64,000 nt of DNA, taken from assembly GCF_003172875.1 (NCBI RefSeq), contig NZ_QGKM01000027.1, forward strand, positions 27,062 to 91,061, in the 5' to 3' direction. This document shows, piece after piece, positions 8,836-18,114 of this stretch. Position numbers and translations under genes: made by a program. Under the pieces are notes generated by a model. It had not been told where the DNA came from and ran no database searches. It was given only the letters and a program-made list of their open reading frames with translations. Origin of the DNA: Leucothrix pacifica (GTDB lineage: Bacteria; Pseudomonadota; Gammaproteobacteria; Thiotrichales; Thiotrichaceae). Within the stretch, counting starts at the first letter, position 1, and each line of letters starts with the position of its first letter.

Positions 8836-9768
8836 CTAACGGCGTCGCTTTTTCTTAAATCCTTTCTTACGCTCTTCATCTTTAAGGCGCTTAGCTTCTC
8901 TGGCAGCAATAACTTCTTGTTGCTCCACCTCCACACGGGCTGGGTCTTCAAGGGTAATCTCACCCAAGACACCGCTGCGCAATTCTGAGATTAAAATGTT
9001 ACTGGCTTTTTCCAGTAGCACTCCACCACCAGAGCGTAGGCAGCCTCGCAGCTTTCCCAACGACTCGATAAGCTCTAGTGGAGACTCAGGCACTTCGTCG
9101 AGTTGATAGCGCGCGGTGAGTAGGTGAGGATAGACCTCTAGCAAATATTCAGCGGTAGCAAAAGCCACATCGGTATTATCAGTCGCTGTTTCCTTAATGG
9201 CGCCAGTTGCAGCAAGACGATAACCACTGTTTTCATGCTCGATTTTGGGCCACATCATTCCCGGTGTATCGATGAGCGTAATACCATGCTCAAGCTTGAT
9301 GCGTTGTTGGTTTTTAGTCACCGCAGGCTCATTGCCTGTTTTAGCAATCGTCCTGCCAGCCAGTGAATTAATGAGTGTGGATTTACCTACATTAGGGATG
9401 CCAATAATCATCGCATGAATATTGCGATAATCATCCTCTCCACCTTTGTTAGGGATTAGTTTGTGGCACAAGTCAGTGATTTGGCGAAGGTTGCCAGTGC
9501 TTTTAACATTCGTGGCAAGCGTACGGACATTGCTGTTTTGTTCCATGTGCGTTTGCCAGATCTCAGTCAATGCCGGATCTGCCAAGTCGCTTTTGTTCAG
9601 AAGCTTGATGCACGGTTTATCACCCATTAGCTGAGCGATCATTGGGTTTTGGCTGCTAAATGGAATACGGGCATCCAACACCTCAATTAACACATCTACG
9701 GTGGGCAGTGTTTCACGAACCGCTTTAGCGGCTTTGTGCATATGTCCGGGGAACCATTGAATTTGCAT
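8836..9768 (-). CDS. rbgA: Ribosome biogenesis GTPase RbgA/YlqF
   Basis: This 310-residue circularly permuted GTPase starts with IQWFPGHMHKA, the hallmark of YlqF/RbgA. The G motifs come in the permuted order: G4 LLNKSD, then G1 GIPNVGKSTLINSL, then G3 DTPG. The family assists large-subunit assembly in the cytoplasm. The C-terminus is a highly basic tail (KKGFKKKRRR), consistent with rRNA contact. It lies one base after the cvfB-like gene, so the two are probably cotranscribed. Confidence 0.9.
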   Translation of the reverse strand: MQIQWFPGHMHKAAKAVRETLPTVDVLIEVLDARIPFSSQNPMIAQLMGDKPCIKLLNKSDLADPALTEIWQTHMEQNSNVRTLATNVKSTGNLRQITDLCHKLIPNKGGEDDYRNIHAMIIGIPNVGKSTLINSLAGRTIAKTGNEPAVTKNQQRIKLEHGITLIDTPGMMWPKIEHENSGYRLAATGAIKETATDNTDVAFATAEYLLEVYPHLLTARYQLDEVPESPLELIESLGKLRGCLRSGGGVLLEKASNILISELRSGVLGEITLEDPARVEVEQQEVIAAREAKRLKDEERKKGFKKKRRR

Positions 9769-9769
9769 C

Positions 9770-10612
9770 TTATTCGCTATCGCTCAAGCTAATTTGTTCG
9801 TGGGTAATCAGAATTTTACGTTGCTTGTACAAGCTACTTAGAGCACGTTTGTAATTCGCCTTACTCACTTCATAACTGCGATAGATCGCTTCCGGAGGAC
9901 TTTTGTCAGTGAGCTGTGAAACACCACCATTGTTTTTCAATTGTTGAAGAATTTTATCTTCAAGCATTTCAACCACTGTTTTCTTACTCGCTTCCAGTCG
10001 TAGGTCAATTTTGCCATCGTCTCGAATGTGTTTCACAAAACCGGTGAGTTCAGTTCCTGGCGGAAGATCCCGGAATACTTCGTTACGAAAAATCAGACCG
10101 AGATAATCATGATTGATGACTGCCTTATAACCCAGGTCTGTCTGTCCTGAGATCAGTAGTTCGACTTGTTGTCCTACTTCTAAATCATCATCCGCTTCTT
10201 CATCTAAATAATCATAGAGTCTTGATGAGGCAATAATACGGTTGGTGGCATCGTCGACCGATACAACCACTACATAGGATTTACCTACTTCCATCGGGCG
10301 GTCTTGTTCATTAAATGGAACCAACAAATCTTTAGGTAAGCCCCAATCCAGAAAGGCTCCGACAGGAGTAACCGAAACGACTTTTAAGTAGGCGCACTCA
10401 TCAACCATTACTTTTGGGGTTTCGGTGGTGGCAATAAGGCGGTCTTCTGAGTCCAGATAAATAAACAAATCCAGCCAGTCCTGAACAATGGTGCCTTCAG
10501 GAACGTATCGTTTGGGCAGCAAAATTTCTCCAGCCTCACCACCGTCCATGTATAAACCAAAGGTGACTTGTTTGGTAACTTGCAATCTATTGATGCGCCC
10601 GATTTCCAGCAT
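9770..10612 (-). CDS. cvfB: S1-type RNA-binding protein, CvfB family
   Basis: The 280-residue protein contains tandem S1-like OB folds (for example VVSVTPVGAFLDWGLPKDLLVPF) followed by a C-terminal winged-helix region (about 215-280), as in CvfB/YitL. CvfB-family proteins bind RNA and influence virulence-factor expression in Gram-positive bacteria; the role in gammaproteobacteria is not settled. I chose the ATG at 10612 (MLEIGRINRL) with GGAAG six bases upstream over an upstream in-frame start. Confidence 0.87.
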   Translation of the reverse strand: MLEIGRINRLQVTKQVTFGLYMDGGEAGEILLPKRYVPEGTIVQDWLDLFIYLDSEDRLIATTETPKVMVDECAYLKVVSVTPVGAFLDWGLPKDLLVPFNEQDRPMEVGKSYVVVVSVDDATNRIIASSRLYDYLDEEADDDLEVGQQVELLISGQTDLGYKAVINHDYLGLIFRNEVFRDLPPGTELTGFVKHIRDDGKIDLRLEASKKTVVEMLEDKILQQLKNNGGVSQLTDKSPPEAIYRSYEVSKANYKRALSSLYKQRKILITHEQISLSDSE

Positions 10613-10739
10613 CGTTTCTTCCTGTTTGATAATGTAAAGCAGAGTCCTCTGCAATTGTGCATTCTATCGTTGATTCAGGCGAGTCTCCATTAAATTAAAT
10701 GCTTAAGGTGCAGCAGGGTGATTTTTCAGGGATTATTTG

Positions 10740-10745
10740 TATAAT
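10740..10745 (+). promoter_or_regulatory. Candidate -10 box upstream of trhO
   Basis: A perfect TATAAT lies 64 bases before the trhO start, in the gap between divergent cvfB and trhO. The matching -35 region (GTGATT about 16 bases upstream) is weak. This is a motif-only call. Confidence 0.4.
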
Positions 10746-10809
10746 GCGCTGGTTTTTATCATTTTAATCATGCTCCGGTTTTACGTTCCGGATCGCAGAG
10801 GTCATTGTT

Positions 10810-11802
10810 ATGTCGCAAACAGTCGTGTGCGCACTGTATAAGTTCGTTACTTTGGAGAATTTTGAAGCACTGAGGCAGCCACTCCTTAATACCATGCTGG
10901 AAAATGAAGTGCATGGAACATTGTTGTTAGCTCAGGAAGGGATTAATGGCACCGTCGCCGGTCCTAGTCAGGGCATTGATGCAGTATTGGCATTTCTACG
11001 CAGTGACGCGCGTTTAGCGGAGCTCGACAGCAAAGAGTCACTCACTGATGAAATGCCGTTCAAGCGAACTAAGGTGAAGCTCAAAAAAGAAATTGTCACC
11101 ATGGGTGTGAAAGGTATTGATCCCAAACGCGTCGTCGGTACTTATGTTGATCCCAAGGATTGGAATGAATTGATTAGTGATCCGGATGTGTTGTTAATCG
11201 ATACCCGTAATGATTATGAGTATCAGGTCGGGACCTTTAAAAACGCCATCAACCCTAAGACAGACAGTTTCAGACAATTCCCCGCATACGTTGCGGATCA
11301 TGTATTGCCACGTAAACCCAAAAAGGTAGCCATGTTCTGTACAGGTGGCATCCGTTGCGAAAAATCTACGGCATATTTGAAAGAGCAGGGTATCGATGAG
11401 GTATATCACCTTAAAGGTGGGATTCTGAAATATTTGGAAAATGTGGATGAGTCAGATACCTTATGGGAAGGCGAGTGCTTTGTGTTTGACGACCGTGTAA
11501 CAGTGAACCACAAACTGGAACGTGGCGACTATGATCAATGTCATGCGTGTCGTTTGCCGATTACCGAACAGGATAAAGCCAGCGAGAAATACCAATCTGG
11601 CGTGAGTTGTCCGGCGTGTTATGACAGTATTTCTGAGGAAAAACGTGCCCGCTTTGCTGAACGTGAGCGTCAGATTCAACTGGCTAAACAGCGTGGCGAA
11701 CCGCATATTGGTGGTGACGTTGCTTCCCGGATTGAGCAGGCCAGATTAGAAAAGTTAGCCGCAAGAAAACGTCAACAAGAGCGTGACCGTTTGAAGCGTT
11801 AA
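10810..11802 (+). CDS. trhO: tRNA uridine(34) hydroxylase TrhO (rhodanese-domain protein)
   Basis: The 330-residue protein has the TrhO/YceA layout: an N-terminal acylphosphatase-like domain ([16 protein letters not shown]), a central rhodanese domain at about 120-215 with the catalytic loop CTGGIRC, and a C-terminal Cys-rich segment (CHACRLPI...CPACYD). The enzyme hydroxylates wobble U34 of tRNA to 5-hydroxyuridine using oxygen. The tail is basic. It is divergent from cvfB. Confidence 0.94.
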   Translation: MSQTVVCALYKFVTLENFEALRQPLLNTMLENEVHGTLLLAQEGINGTVAGPSQGIDAVLAFLRSDARLAELDSKESLTDEMPFKRTKVKLKKEIVTMGVKGIDPKRVVGTYVDPKDWNELISDPDVLLIDTRNDYEYQVGTFKNAINPKTDSFRQFPAYVADHVLPRKPKKVAMFCTGGIRCEKSTAYLKEQGIDEVYHLKGGILKYLENVDESDTLWEGECFVFDDRVTVNHKLERGDYDQCHACRLPITEQDKASEKYQSGVSCPACYDSISEEKRARFAERERQIQLAKQRGEPHIGGDVASRIEQARLEKLAARKRQQERDRLKR

Positions 11803-11854
11803 GCAGTAGATAGTTCTGTTTTACCATCGCTACCACTAATTGTCAGGAGATAAT

Positions 11855-12577
11855 ATGTTTGAATGGATAGCCAGCCCGGAAGCCTGGATTGCGCTTGGAA
11901 CTCTAACCGCACTGGAGATTGTGTTAGGGATTGATAACATTATCTTTATCTCAATATTGGTGGCGCGCTTGCCGGATGAGCAACGTGATCGTGCCCGTAG
12001 ATTGGGTATCATGCTGGCGATGGTTACAAGATTGGCATTACTGTTCTCGATTTCGTGGGTGATGGGGCTCACCGAACCTTGGTTTACCCTTTTCGGTGAA
12101 GAGATTTCAGGACGAGATTTGATTCTGATTCTGGGTGGATTATTCCTGCTGGCCAAATCAACCCATGAGATTCATGCCAGCGTTGAGGGTGAGCCGGAGG
12201 CTGAGCATCAGGCAGCAAAAGCAGCCTCCAGTTTTGGTATGGTCTTGGTTCAGATTGCTATTTTGGATCTTGTGTTCTCACTGGATTCGGTAATCACTGC
12301 AGTTGGTCTGGTGGATGATGTTTCCATCATGGCGATCGCGATCGTTATTGCTGTGCTTGTGATGTTACTGGCATCTAAAGCGATTGGTGAGTTTGTTGAT
12401 GAACATCCAACCATTAAAATTCTGGCGCTTTCATTCCTGATTGTTGTCGGATTAACGTTGATGGTTGAAGGATTCGATGTCCATGTGCCAAAAGGTTACA
12501 TTTACTTCGCGATGTTATTCTCACTAACGGTTGAGATGATTAACATCCGTATGCGTAAGAAGCATTCGATCAAATAA
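11855..12577 (+). CDS. TerC-family integral membrane protein
   Basis: The 240-residue protein has about seven hydrophobic helices. The TerC signatures are EIVLGIDNIIFISIL and LDLVFSLDSVITAVG, with paired acidic residues within the membrane as in YgdQ/YoaE/Alx. TerC proteins are linked to metal-ion efflux or metalation of exported proteins. The start is ATG 11855 with AGGAG five bases upstream; a TTG at 11840 is in frame. The upstream gap is too short for the manganese riboswitch that controls some TerC genes. Confidence 0.9.
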   Translation: MFEWIASPEAWIALGTLTALEIVLGIDNIIFISILVARLPDEQRDRARRLGIMLAMVTRLALLFSISWVMGLTEPWFTLFGEEISGRDLILILGGLFLLAKSTHEIHASVEGEPEAEHQAAKAASSFGMVLVQIAILDLVFSLDSVITAVGLVDDVSIMAIAIVIAVLVMLLASKAIGEFVDEHPTIKILALSFLIVVGLTLMVEGFDVHVPKGYIYFAMLFSLTVEMINIRMRKKHSIK

Positions 12578-12588
12578 TCTCAACAAGT

Positions 12589-12645
12589 GATCTTAAAGTG
12601 GCTTCGAACTTTTATAGTTCGAAGTACACTTAGAACAATAAGATC
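12589..12645. other. Extended inverted-repeat structure between terC-like gene and GNAT gene
   Basis: Nested complementary arms surround a 7-base loop: GATCTTA/TAAGATC, AAGTG/CACTT and CTTCGAAC/GTTCGAAG, separated by small asymmetric interruptions. The predicted hairpin spans most of the intergenic gap. There is no T-run, so it is not a classical terminator. Confidence 0.6.
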
Positions 12646-12681
12646 TGCTATAGCGGACCCATATTTTTATCCAATTGGGGA

Positions 12682-13185
12682 ATGAAAGTGGTCAATCCAG
12701 CGTCCATTGAGTTTAAGCGTGCTGATTTACAGCGGGATATGAACAGTTGTATTGAGTTTCGAAAAGACTCGTTTCGTATTAACTACGGTAATGAAAAGTC
12801 TTTCGAAACCGAGATGGGGGAGCAGGGTGAAGCATATGCTGACCGCCTGACTGAATTTCAACAACAATACCCCTACGGTGTCATCCATGTGTGGCGTGGC
12901 GACAACATCATTGGTCAGATTGAGTTCAGAGTAGAAGAGCTATTTACTGACAAAGCGTTTATCCCACTTTTTTATCTGATACCTGAGGAGCGAGGCTCTG
13001 GTATTGGCTCGTTAATGCATGATTACCTGATTCAAACCTTACGTGAACAAGGCTGCAATGGCGCGAGAATACTAGTGAGTTCTGGTAATGACCGCGGTGT
13101 TGCTTTTTATAAAAAACATGGCTGGCGTTATGCTAAACCTGACCTCAGCAATTCGCATGTTGATATTTACCAGCTGAACTTTTAA
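12682..13185 (+). CDS. GNAT-family N-acetyltransferase
   Basis: The 167-residue protein has the GNAT acetyl-CoA loop (LIPEERGSGIGSLMHDYLI) and the downstream ARILVSSGNDRGVAFYKKHGW segment. The substrate cannot be told from the sequence. A GGGGA precedes the ATG very closely. Its TAA overlaps the ATG of the following methyltransferase, so the two are coupled and may act on a common target. Confidence 0.87.
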   Translation: MKVVNPASIEFKRADLQRDMNSCIEFRKDSFRINYGNEKSFETEMGEQGEAYADRLTEFQQQYPYGVIHVWRGDNIIGQIEFRVEELFTDKAFIPLFYLIPEERGSGIGSLMHDYLIQTLREQGCNGARILVSSGNDRGVAFYKKHGWRYAKPDLSNSHVDIYQLNF

Positions 13186-13844
13186 TGACGGAATCTCCCG
13201 GTCATTGTCCGCTGTGTGCAGACAATTCGCTTACTCATTATTCACAAGACAGTTACCGTGATTACTGGCAGTGTGGTCAGTGCAAACTTGTATTTGTTGC
13301 AGCCGCTCAACATGTCAACGAATCCGACGAAAAGCTGCGTTACGACTTACACCAAAACTCTATTCATGATGAAGGCTATTGCACATTTCTGGGGCAGCTA
13401 CTGGAGCCGCTATCAGAACGATTAGCAGATGCCTCTGAAGGGCTGGATTTTGGATGTGGACCGGGACCAACATTATCGCTTCTGCTTGAGCGGAAAGGCT
13501 TTAAAGTCAACTGCTATGATAAATACTATCTTCCGGATAAAAAATTACTCACAAAGCAATACGACTTCATTACTTCGACGGAAGTTTTAGAGCATTTACG
13601 TGAACCTCGCGTAACAATTGACCGACTCATTAATTGTCTGAAGCCCGGTGCTTATCTGGGTGTCATGACCCAGCTTTTACCAGCACCTGATCAATTCTCT
13701 GAATGGCATTACAAGAAAGATCAAACCCATATTTGTTTCTATTCTGATGACACATTCAAGTGGATTGCAAAACACTGGCGCTTAAAGCTCGAAATCCTTA
13801 GCAGAGATGTAATAATTCTTCAACGCTGGGAACTAAATGTTTGA
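13185..13844 (+). CDS. Class I SAM-dependent methyltransferase with N-terminal zinc ribbon
   Basis: The 219-residue protein opens with a CPLC...CGQC zinc-ribbon-like motif (residues about 8-34), then a Rossmann methyltransferase domain with motif I LDFGCGPGPTLSLL and STEVLEHL. This layout is common in methyltransferases annotated by Methyltransf_23-type domains. The substrate is unknown. Its start overlaps the GNAT stop by one base. Confidence 0.83.
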   Translation: MTESPGHCPLCADNSLTHYSQDSYRDYWQCGQCKLVFVAAAQHVNESDEKLRYDLHQNSIHDEGYCTFLGQLLEPLSERLADASEGLDFGCGPGPTLSLLLERKGFKVNCYDKYYLPDKKLLTKQYDFITSTEVLEHLREPRVTIDRLINCLKPGAYLGVMTQLLPAPDQFSEWHYKKDQTHICFYSDDTFKWIAKHWRLKLEILSRDVIILQRWELNV

Positions 13845-13890
13845 TTTCATAATCAAATCAGCACAACCATAATTTGGAGAGGCTGAACCA

Positions 13891-14325
13891 ATGAACCTTA
13901 AAAAAGTGCCGTTAAAGGCAATATCTGTTATCGCATTATCAGGAATCTTTCTGGTCGCTTGCGACGATACACGCGTAAGAATATCTGCTGATAGCGGGCA
14001 CGGATATTCAGGGCCAAGGCACCATCATGGTCACATTACACGTACACCGCACAACCATCGTGTATCTTTCGATTCGGCTTTGGGTATGTATATCGTATTA
14101 GGGCTTGCAAATACTTACTGGAATAATGGTCACTATTATCGCTATCACGGAAACGTCTGGCAGCGTTCATCGGATTATCGCCGGTGGCGCAGAATGCAAA
14201 GAAGCCATGTACCATCCATTTTGTACAAGCGTCATTATAATGTGCATCGCGGCCACACTAGTCACAACGGCCGGACACGCATTACTCGTCCGAATAGACG
14301 TCATGATGTTCGTTGGGTTCATTAG
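13891..14325 (+). CDS. Small His/Arg-rich predicted lipoprotein
   Basis: The 144-residue protein has an N-terminal signal with lipobox LVAC (Cys about residue 24), followed by a low-complexity domain rich in His, Arg, Tyr and Gly (RHHHGH, NNGHYYRYHGNVW). I do not recognise a family. The composition could suit metal binding or surface association, but this is only inferred. GGAGA precedes the ATG. Confidence 0.7.
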   Translation: MNLKKVPLKAISVIALSGIFLVACDDTRVRISADSGHGYSGPRHHHGHITRTPHNHRVSFDSALGMYIVLGLANTYWNNGHYYRYHGNVWQRSSDYRRWRRMQRSHVPSILYKRHYNVHRGHTSHNGRTRITRPNRRHDVRWVH

Positions 14326-14387
14326 TTAAAAGACCATTCAGTGCGCAGAGCTGGTAGTTCTGCGCTCAGAATACTATAGTTAGAAAG

Positions 14388-14404
14388 GGTCACACTGTGT
14401 GACC
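14388..14404. promoter_or_regulatory. Perfect 17-bp palindrome before the DUF937 gene
   Basis: GGTCACAC-T-GTGTGACC has 8-base arms and a single central base. It lies 31 bases before the preferred TTG start of the DUF937 gene and covers the alternative GTG start at 14399. It could be an operator or an RNA hairpin. Confidence 0.5.
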
Positions 14405-14434
14405 TCAAAAGAGAAGGGTAAAGGAGAAAGAACT

Positions 14435-14977
14435 TTGAATATTACAGATTTGCTATTAGGCAGTCAGAGCTCAGATGCAGTCGGCGCGCTGGCAAAGCAA
14501 TTTGGCATTAGTGAGTCACAGGCACGTGATGCAGTGTCTTCATTAGCACCATCATTGTCTCGTGGCATGCAGCATCGCACTAAAGAATCTGCTGGTTTAG
14601 ATAGTCTGATTAATGCTTTGGGTAAAGGTAACCATGCCAGATATATCGATGATCCGGGTGTCCTTGGTCGTCAGGAAACCATTGATGATGGTAACTCAAT
14701 TTTAGGCCATGTCTTCGGTAGTAAAGATGTCAGCCGCAATGTTGCAAAGCATGCAGCACAAGAGACCGGACTTGGCTCAACTCTTTTGAAAAAGATGCTA
14801 CCTGTTGTAGCAACCATGGTAATGGGTACACTCGGCAAGAAGATTTTGGGTGGTGGTACTGCTGCACCTGCACGCCAGCAATCATCAGGTATTCTAGGTA
14901 CTTTGTTGGACTCAGATCGCGACGGTTCGATCATGGATGATGTATTAGGAATGGCGTTTAAAGCAGCTTTCCGTTAA
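14435..14977 (+). CDS. DUF937 domain protein
   Basis: The 180-residue protein matches the DUF937 pattern: N-terminal ITDLLLGSQSSDAVGALAKQFGISESQARDAVSSLAPSL and a Gly/Ala-rich C-terminal half. The function is unknown. A TTG start at 14435 is preferred because AAGGAG lies about eight bases upstream and the family begins here. An in-frame GTG at 14399 sits inside a palindrome. A strong terminator follows. Confidence 0.8.
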   Translation: MNITDLLLGSQSSDAVGALAKQFGISESQARDAVSSLAPSLSRGMQHRTKESAGLDSLINALGKGNHARYIDDPGVLGRQETIDDGNSILGHVFGSKDVSRNVAKHAAQETGLGSTLLKKMLPVVATMVMGTLGKKILGGGTAAPARQQSSGILGTLLDSDRDGSIMDDVLGMAFKAAFR

Positions 14978-14993
14978 TACTCTCTACACCAGT

Positions 14994-15030
14994 AAGGCCG
15001 GATAGGTATTAGCTTATCCGGCCTTTTTTT
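14994..15030 (+). terminator. Rho-independent terminator after the DUF937 gene
   Basis: An 11-base stem (AAGGCCGGATA / TATCCGGCCTT) with a 10-base loop is followed by a T-run. It stands between the convergent DUF937 and ptrB genes. Confidence 0.92.
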
Positions 15031-15034
15031 ATGC

Positions 15035-17107
15035 CTATAATTTATTGTCAGCGATGTCTAGTTGATCCAGTAAGAAAGCATAGTCGAATGCCAAATCTTT
15101 CAAATAGGCATAGCGACCAGAAGAGGCAAAGTGACCTGCTCCCATATGCATATGTAAATAAAGCGGGTTGTTGTCGGTTTTATTTGCACGTAGCTTCGCC
15201 ACCCATTTGGCTGGCTCCCAATATTGCACTCTAGGATCATTCAGGCCCGCAGTTACCAGTATTGCTGGGTAGTCTTGCGCAGTCACATTGTCATAAGGCG
15301 AATACGACAGCATGTAATGGTAGTATTCCTCATCTTTGGGGTTTCCCCACTCTTCAAACTCGCCAATCGTGAGCGGGATTGATTCGTCCAGCATCGTATT
15401 AATCACATCCACAAATGGCACACCAGCCAGTGCGACATGGAATAGTTCCGGTGCCATATTCAACACCGCACCCATTAGCAAACCACCTGCACTGCGTCCC
15501 TCAGTCGAAAGCTTTTGAGCTTGTGTGTAGTTCTCAGCAATTAGATGTTTTGCACAGCTGATAAAGTCGGTGAAGGTGTTTTTCTTGTTTAGAAACTTGC
15601 CATCCTCATACCAGCTACGACCATAGATTTCTTCGCCACGAATGTGTGCGATGGCGTAAACCATGCCTCGGTCTAATAAACTCAGACGTGTCGTTGAAAA
15701 TGTTGGCTCTATCGTATGCCCGTAGGAACCATATCCATAAAGATGGCAGTAAGTGGGCGAGCCTGTCCATGCTGATTTACGGTAAACCAGTGAGATAGGG
15801 ATTTGCGTGCCATCATCTGCAGTGGCGAATATGCGTTCACTGGTGTACAGACTTGCATCGTAGCCGGGAACCTTGGTTTGTTTCATCAGCTCACGCTCGT
15901 GTGTATTCATGTCGTAGTCAAAGGTAGACATGGGGGTTACCAGTGAGGTGTAAACGAAACGTAATGTGTTGGTATTGAACTCGGGGTTGGCTGCTGGCCC
16001 AACGCTGTAAATGGGTTCAGGCAGGCTAATAGTATGAGTCGATTGGTCTGCTAATTTGGTGACTCTTAGGTGATGCAGTCCGCCTTCGCGTTCGTAACGC
16101 ACCATGAACTCATTAAATAGCTCAATGTGTTCCAATTGCACATCATCACGATGTGGGATCAGTGTTTCCCAGTGTGCTTGTGATGGCGTTTCAACCGGGC
16201 AGGTGACTAGCTTTTGATTAGTCGCCTTATCAGCATTGGTCAGAACGTAGAAGAATCCGTTATGGTGCTCTACTGAGTAACGTAGCCCGGTGACGCGCTT
16301 TTGTATTGGTGTTGCTGCTTGCGTAATTGCATCGGTCGGTATGAAATGGTACTCAGTGGTTTCAATACTCGCTGAGGTGATGAATAAATACTTTTCATCC
16401 TTGCTCAGGCCAGCTGACACATTAAACAGACCATCGTCGTCATGAAAGATCAGCGTATCGTCCGACTGGGAAGTTTTGAGAGTATGGCGGTAAAGTTTAT
16501 CACTGCGTTTGGTATCAGATTCTTCCGTTGTGTAAAATAAGGTGTTGCTGTCGCCCCAGCTAACGGTTCCGGCATTATTCTCCAGCTTGTCATTCAGTAA
16601 TACACCACTGGATAAGTGTTTCACCTGAATAGTATAGGTTTCAGCACCGGTCGTGTCTGTCGAGTAGGCTAGCCATTGGTGGTCAGGGCTCACTTCCAGA
16701 GCACCGAGTTCAAAATAGTCGTGCCCACCAGACTCCGCTAACTCATTTTCATCAAGCAGCACTTCCTCTTCTGCATCGAGTGACAGATGTTTGCGGTAGT
16801 GAGCCCAATACTGTTTACCTTCATCAATACGGTGGTAATAAAAATAATCACCGACTTTTACCGGGGTAGAGGCATCGTTTTCTTCAATATGACTTAACAT
16901 CTCATTGTACAGCTCGGTTTGTAGCGAGTCTGTATGTTTCATATTGGCTTGCGTGTATGCGTTTTCTGCATCCAGATATGCCTTTACCTCATCGGACTCC
17001 TTGTTTCTTATCCATGCATAGTCGTCAGTGCGTTGGTGGTTGTGAATTGTGGTGGTGACGGGATGTTTAGTAGCGACAGGCGGGGTGATCGTTTTTTTGT
17101 TATCCAT
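15035..17107 (-). CDS. ptrB: Oligopeptidase B (prolyl oligopeptidase family, S9A)
   Basis: The 690-residue cytoplasmic serine peptidase has an N-terminal beta-propeller (about 75-410) and a C-terminal alpha/beta-hydrolase domain. The catalytic triad is visible: Ser in EGRSAGGLLMG, Asp in TAGLNDPRV and His in MGAGHF. Oligopeptidase B cleaves short peptides after basic residues. The length and EEWGNPKDEEYYHYMLSYSPYDN segment match this group better than prolyl endopeptidase. Confidence 0.93.
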   Translation of the reverse strand: MDNKKTITPPVATKHPVTTTIHNHQRTDDYAWIRNKESDEVKAYLDAENAYTQANMKHTDSLQTELYNEMLSHIEENDASTPVKVGDYFYYHRIDEGKQYWAHYRKHLSLDAEEEVLLDENELAESGGHDYFELGALEVSPDHQWLAYSTDTTGAETYTIQVKHLSSGVLLNDKLENNAGTVSWGDSNTLFYTTEESDTKRSDKLYRHTLKTSQSDDTLIFHDDDGLFNVSAGLSKDEKYLFITSASIETTEYHFIPTDAITQAATPIQKRVTGLRYSVEHHNGFFYVLTNADKATNQKLVTCPVETPSQAHWETLIPHRDDVQLEHIELFNEFMVRYEREGGLHHLRVTKLADQSTHTISLPEPIYSVGPAANPEFNTNTLRFVYTSLVTPMSTFDYDMNTHERELMKQTKVPGYDASLYTSERIFATADDGTQIPISLVYRKSAWTGSPTYCHLYGYGSYGHTIEPTFSTTRLSLLDRGMVYAIAHIRGEEIYGRSWYEDGKFLNKKNTFTDFISCAKHLIAENYTQAQKLSTEGRSAGGLLMGAVLNMAPELFHVALAGVPFVDVINTMLDESIPLTIGEFEEWGNPKDEEYYHYMLSYSPYDNVTAQDYPAILVTAGLNDPRVQYWEPAKWVAKLRANKTDNNPLYLHMHMGAGHFASSGRYAYLKDLAFDYAFLLDQLDIADNKL

Positions 17108-17264
17108 GAATGAGGCTCGATATAGTAAAAAGTCGTTATAATTTACACAGCTGCTGAGTCAACTATACACCCCGCCATTCGTAAATAGAATCAATTGACC
17201 GTTGCGGTTAATTACTGCGTTGAGTCGTTTTTTTTTAATACTAACTGTGCTAATAATAGCGGCC

Positions 17265-18053
17265 ATGAATAAACAGAAAAATACACCTTCGAAGGGTGTT
17301 TACATACTTCCGAATTTAATAACAACCGCGGCAATGTTCAGCGGTTTTTATGCCATTATAGCTGCCATGAACGGGCGTTTTGAGGATGCCGCAGTCGCCG
17401 TGTTTGTCGCAATGGTGCTCGATGGTGCGGATGGCCGGGTAGCGCGTTGGACTAATACACAGTCAGAATTCGGCGCTCAGTATGACAGCCTGTCTGATTT
17501 GGTGTCTTTTGGTGTGGCTCCGGCAGTCGTCATTTACCAGTGGGCGCTGGTACATATGGCAAATTTCTCACCGTCATGGGGCAAGGTCGGTTGGATGGCT
17601 GCCTTCATTTATGTCGCATGTGGAGCGTTACGTCTGGCACGCTTCAATGTACAGATTGAAGAGGTGGACAAGCGTTATTTTGTTGGTCTGCCAAGTCCTG
17701 CCTCTGCCGCGATAATGGTTGGCATGGTCTGGTTTTTTCAGGACTTAGATGTAACAGGCAGGTCAGTACAAATTCCGGCATTAATCATGACGATAGCCGC
17801 AGGTCTGCTCATGGTGAGTAACGTGTTGTACACCAGTTTTAAAGACTTTGATTATCGCAGTAAAGTGCCTTATATCGCTATTTTGGCGGTGGTACTGGCG
17901 TTTGCCTTGGCAGCGATTGATCCACCAAAGGTCTTATTCAGTGTGTTCCTGATTTATGCATTGTCAGGCCCGGTATTTTGGCTACTGCGCCACTTTGGTT
18001 ATGTGAAAACTGTCCCAACAATTACGTTGCCAAAAGATGAAGACGAAGAATAA
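17265..18053 (+). CDS. pssA: CDP-diacylglycerol--serine O-phosphatidyltransferase
   Basis: This integral membrane enzyme makes phosphatidylserine from CDP-diacylglycerol and serine. The 262-residue protein carries the CDP-alcohol phosphotransferase motif DGADGRVAR...EFGAQYDSLSD and about seven hydrophobic helices. It is the PssA-type II enzyme, not the E. coli PLD-type. I chose ATG 17265 because homologues start near ILPNLITTAAMFSG. The frame is open to a TTG at 17202. It works upstream of Psd. Confidence 0.93.
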   Translation: MNKQKNTPSKGVYILPNLITTAAMFSGFYAIIAAMNGRFEDAAVAVFVAMVLDGADGRVARWTNTQSEFGAQYDSLSDLVSFGVAPAVVIYQWALVHMANFSPSWGKVGWMAAFIYVACGALRLARFNVQIEEVDKRYFVGLPSPASAAIMVGMVWFFQDLDVTGRSVQIPALIMTIAAGLLMVSNVLYTSFKDFDYRSKVPYIAILAVVLAFALAAIDPPKVLFSVFLIYALSGPVFWLLRHFGYVKTVPTITLPKDEDEE

Positions 18054-18114
18054 CTCGTTGCTCCGGCAAAACAGATGGCTGTGACGACACAGCAAAAGAA
18101 TAAGGTAAGTGAAA

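Noticed and set aside
11803..11854. Manganese (yybP-ykoY) riboswitch before the TerC-like gene
   Set aside because: The gap after trhO is too short to hold it.
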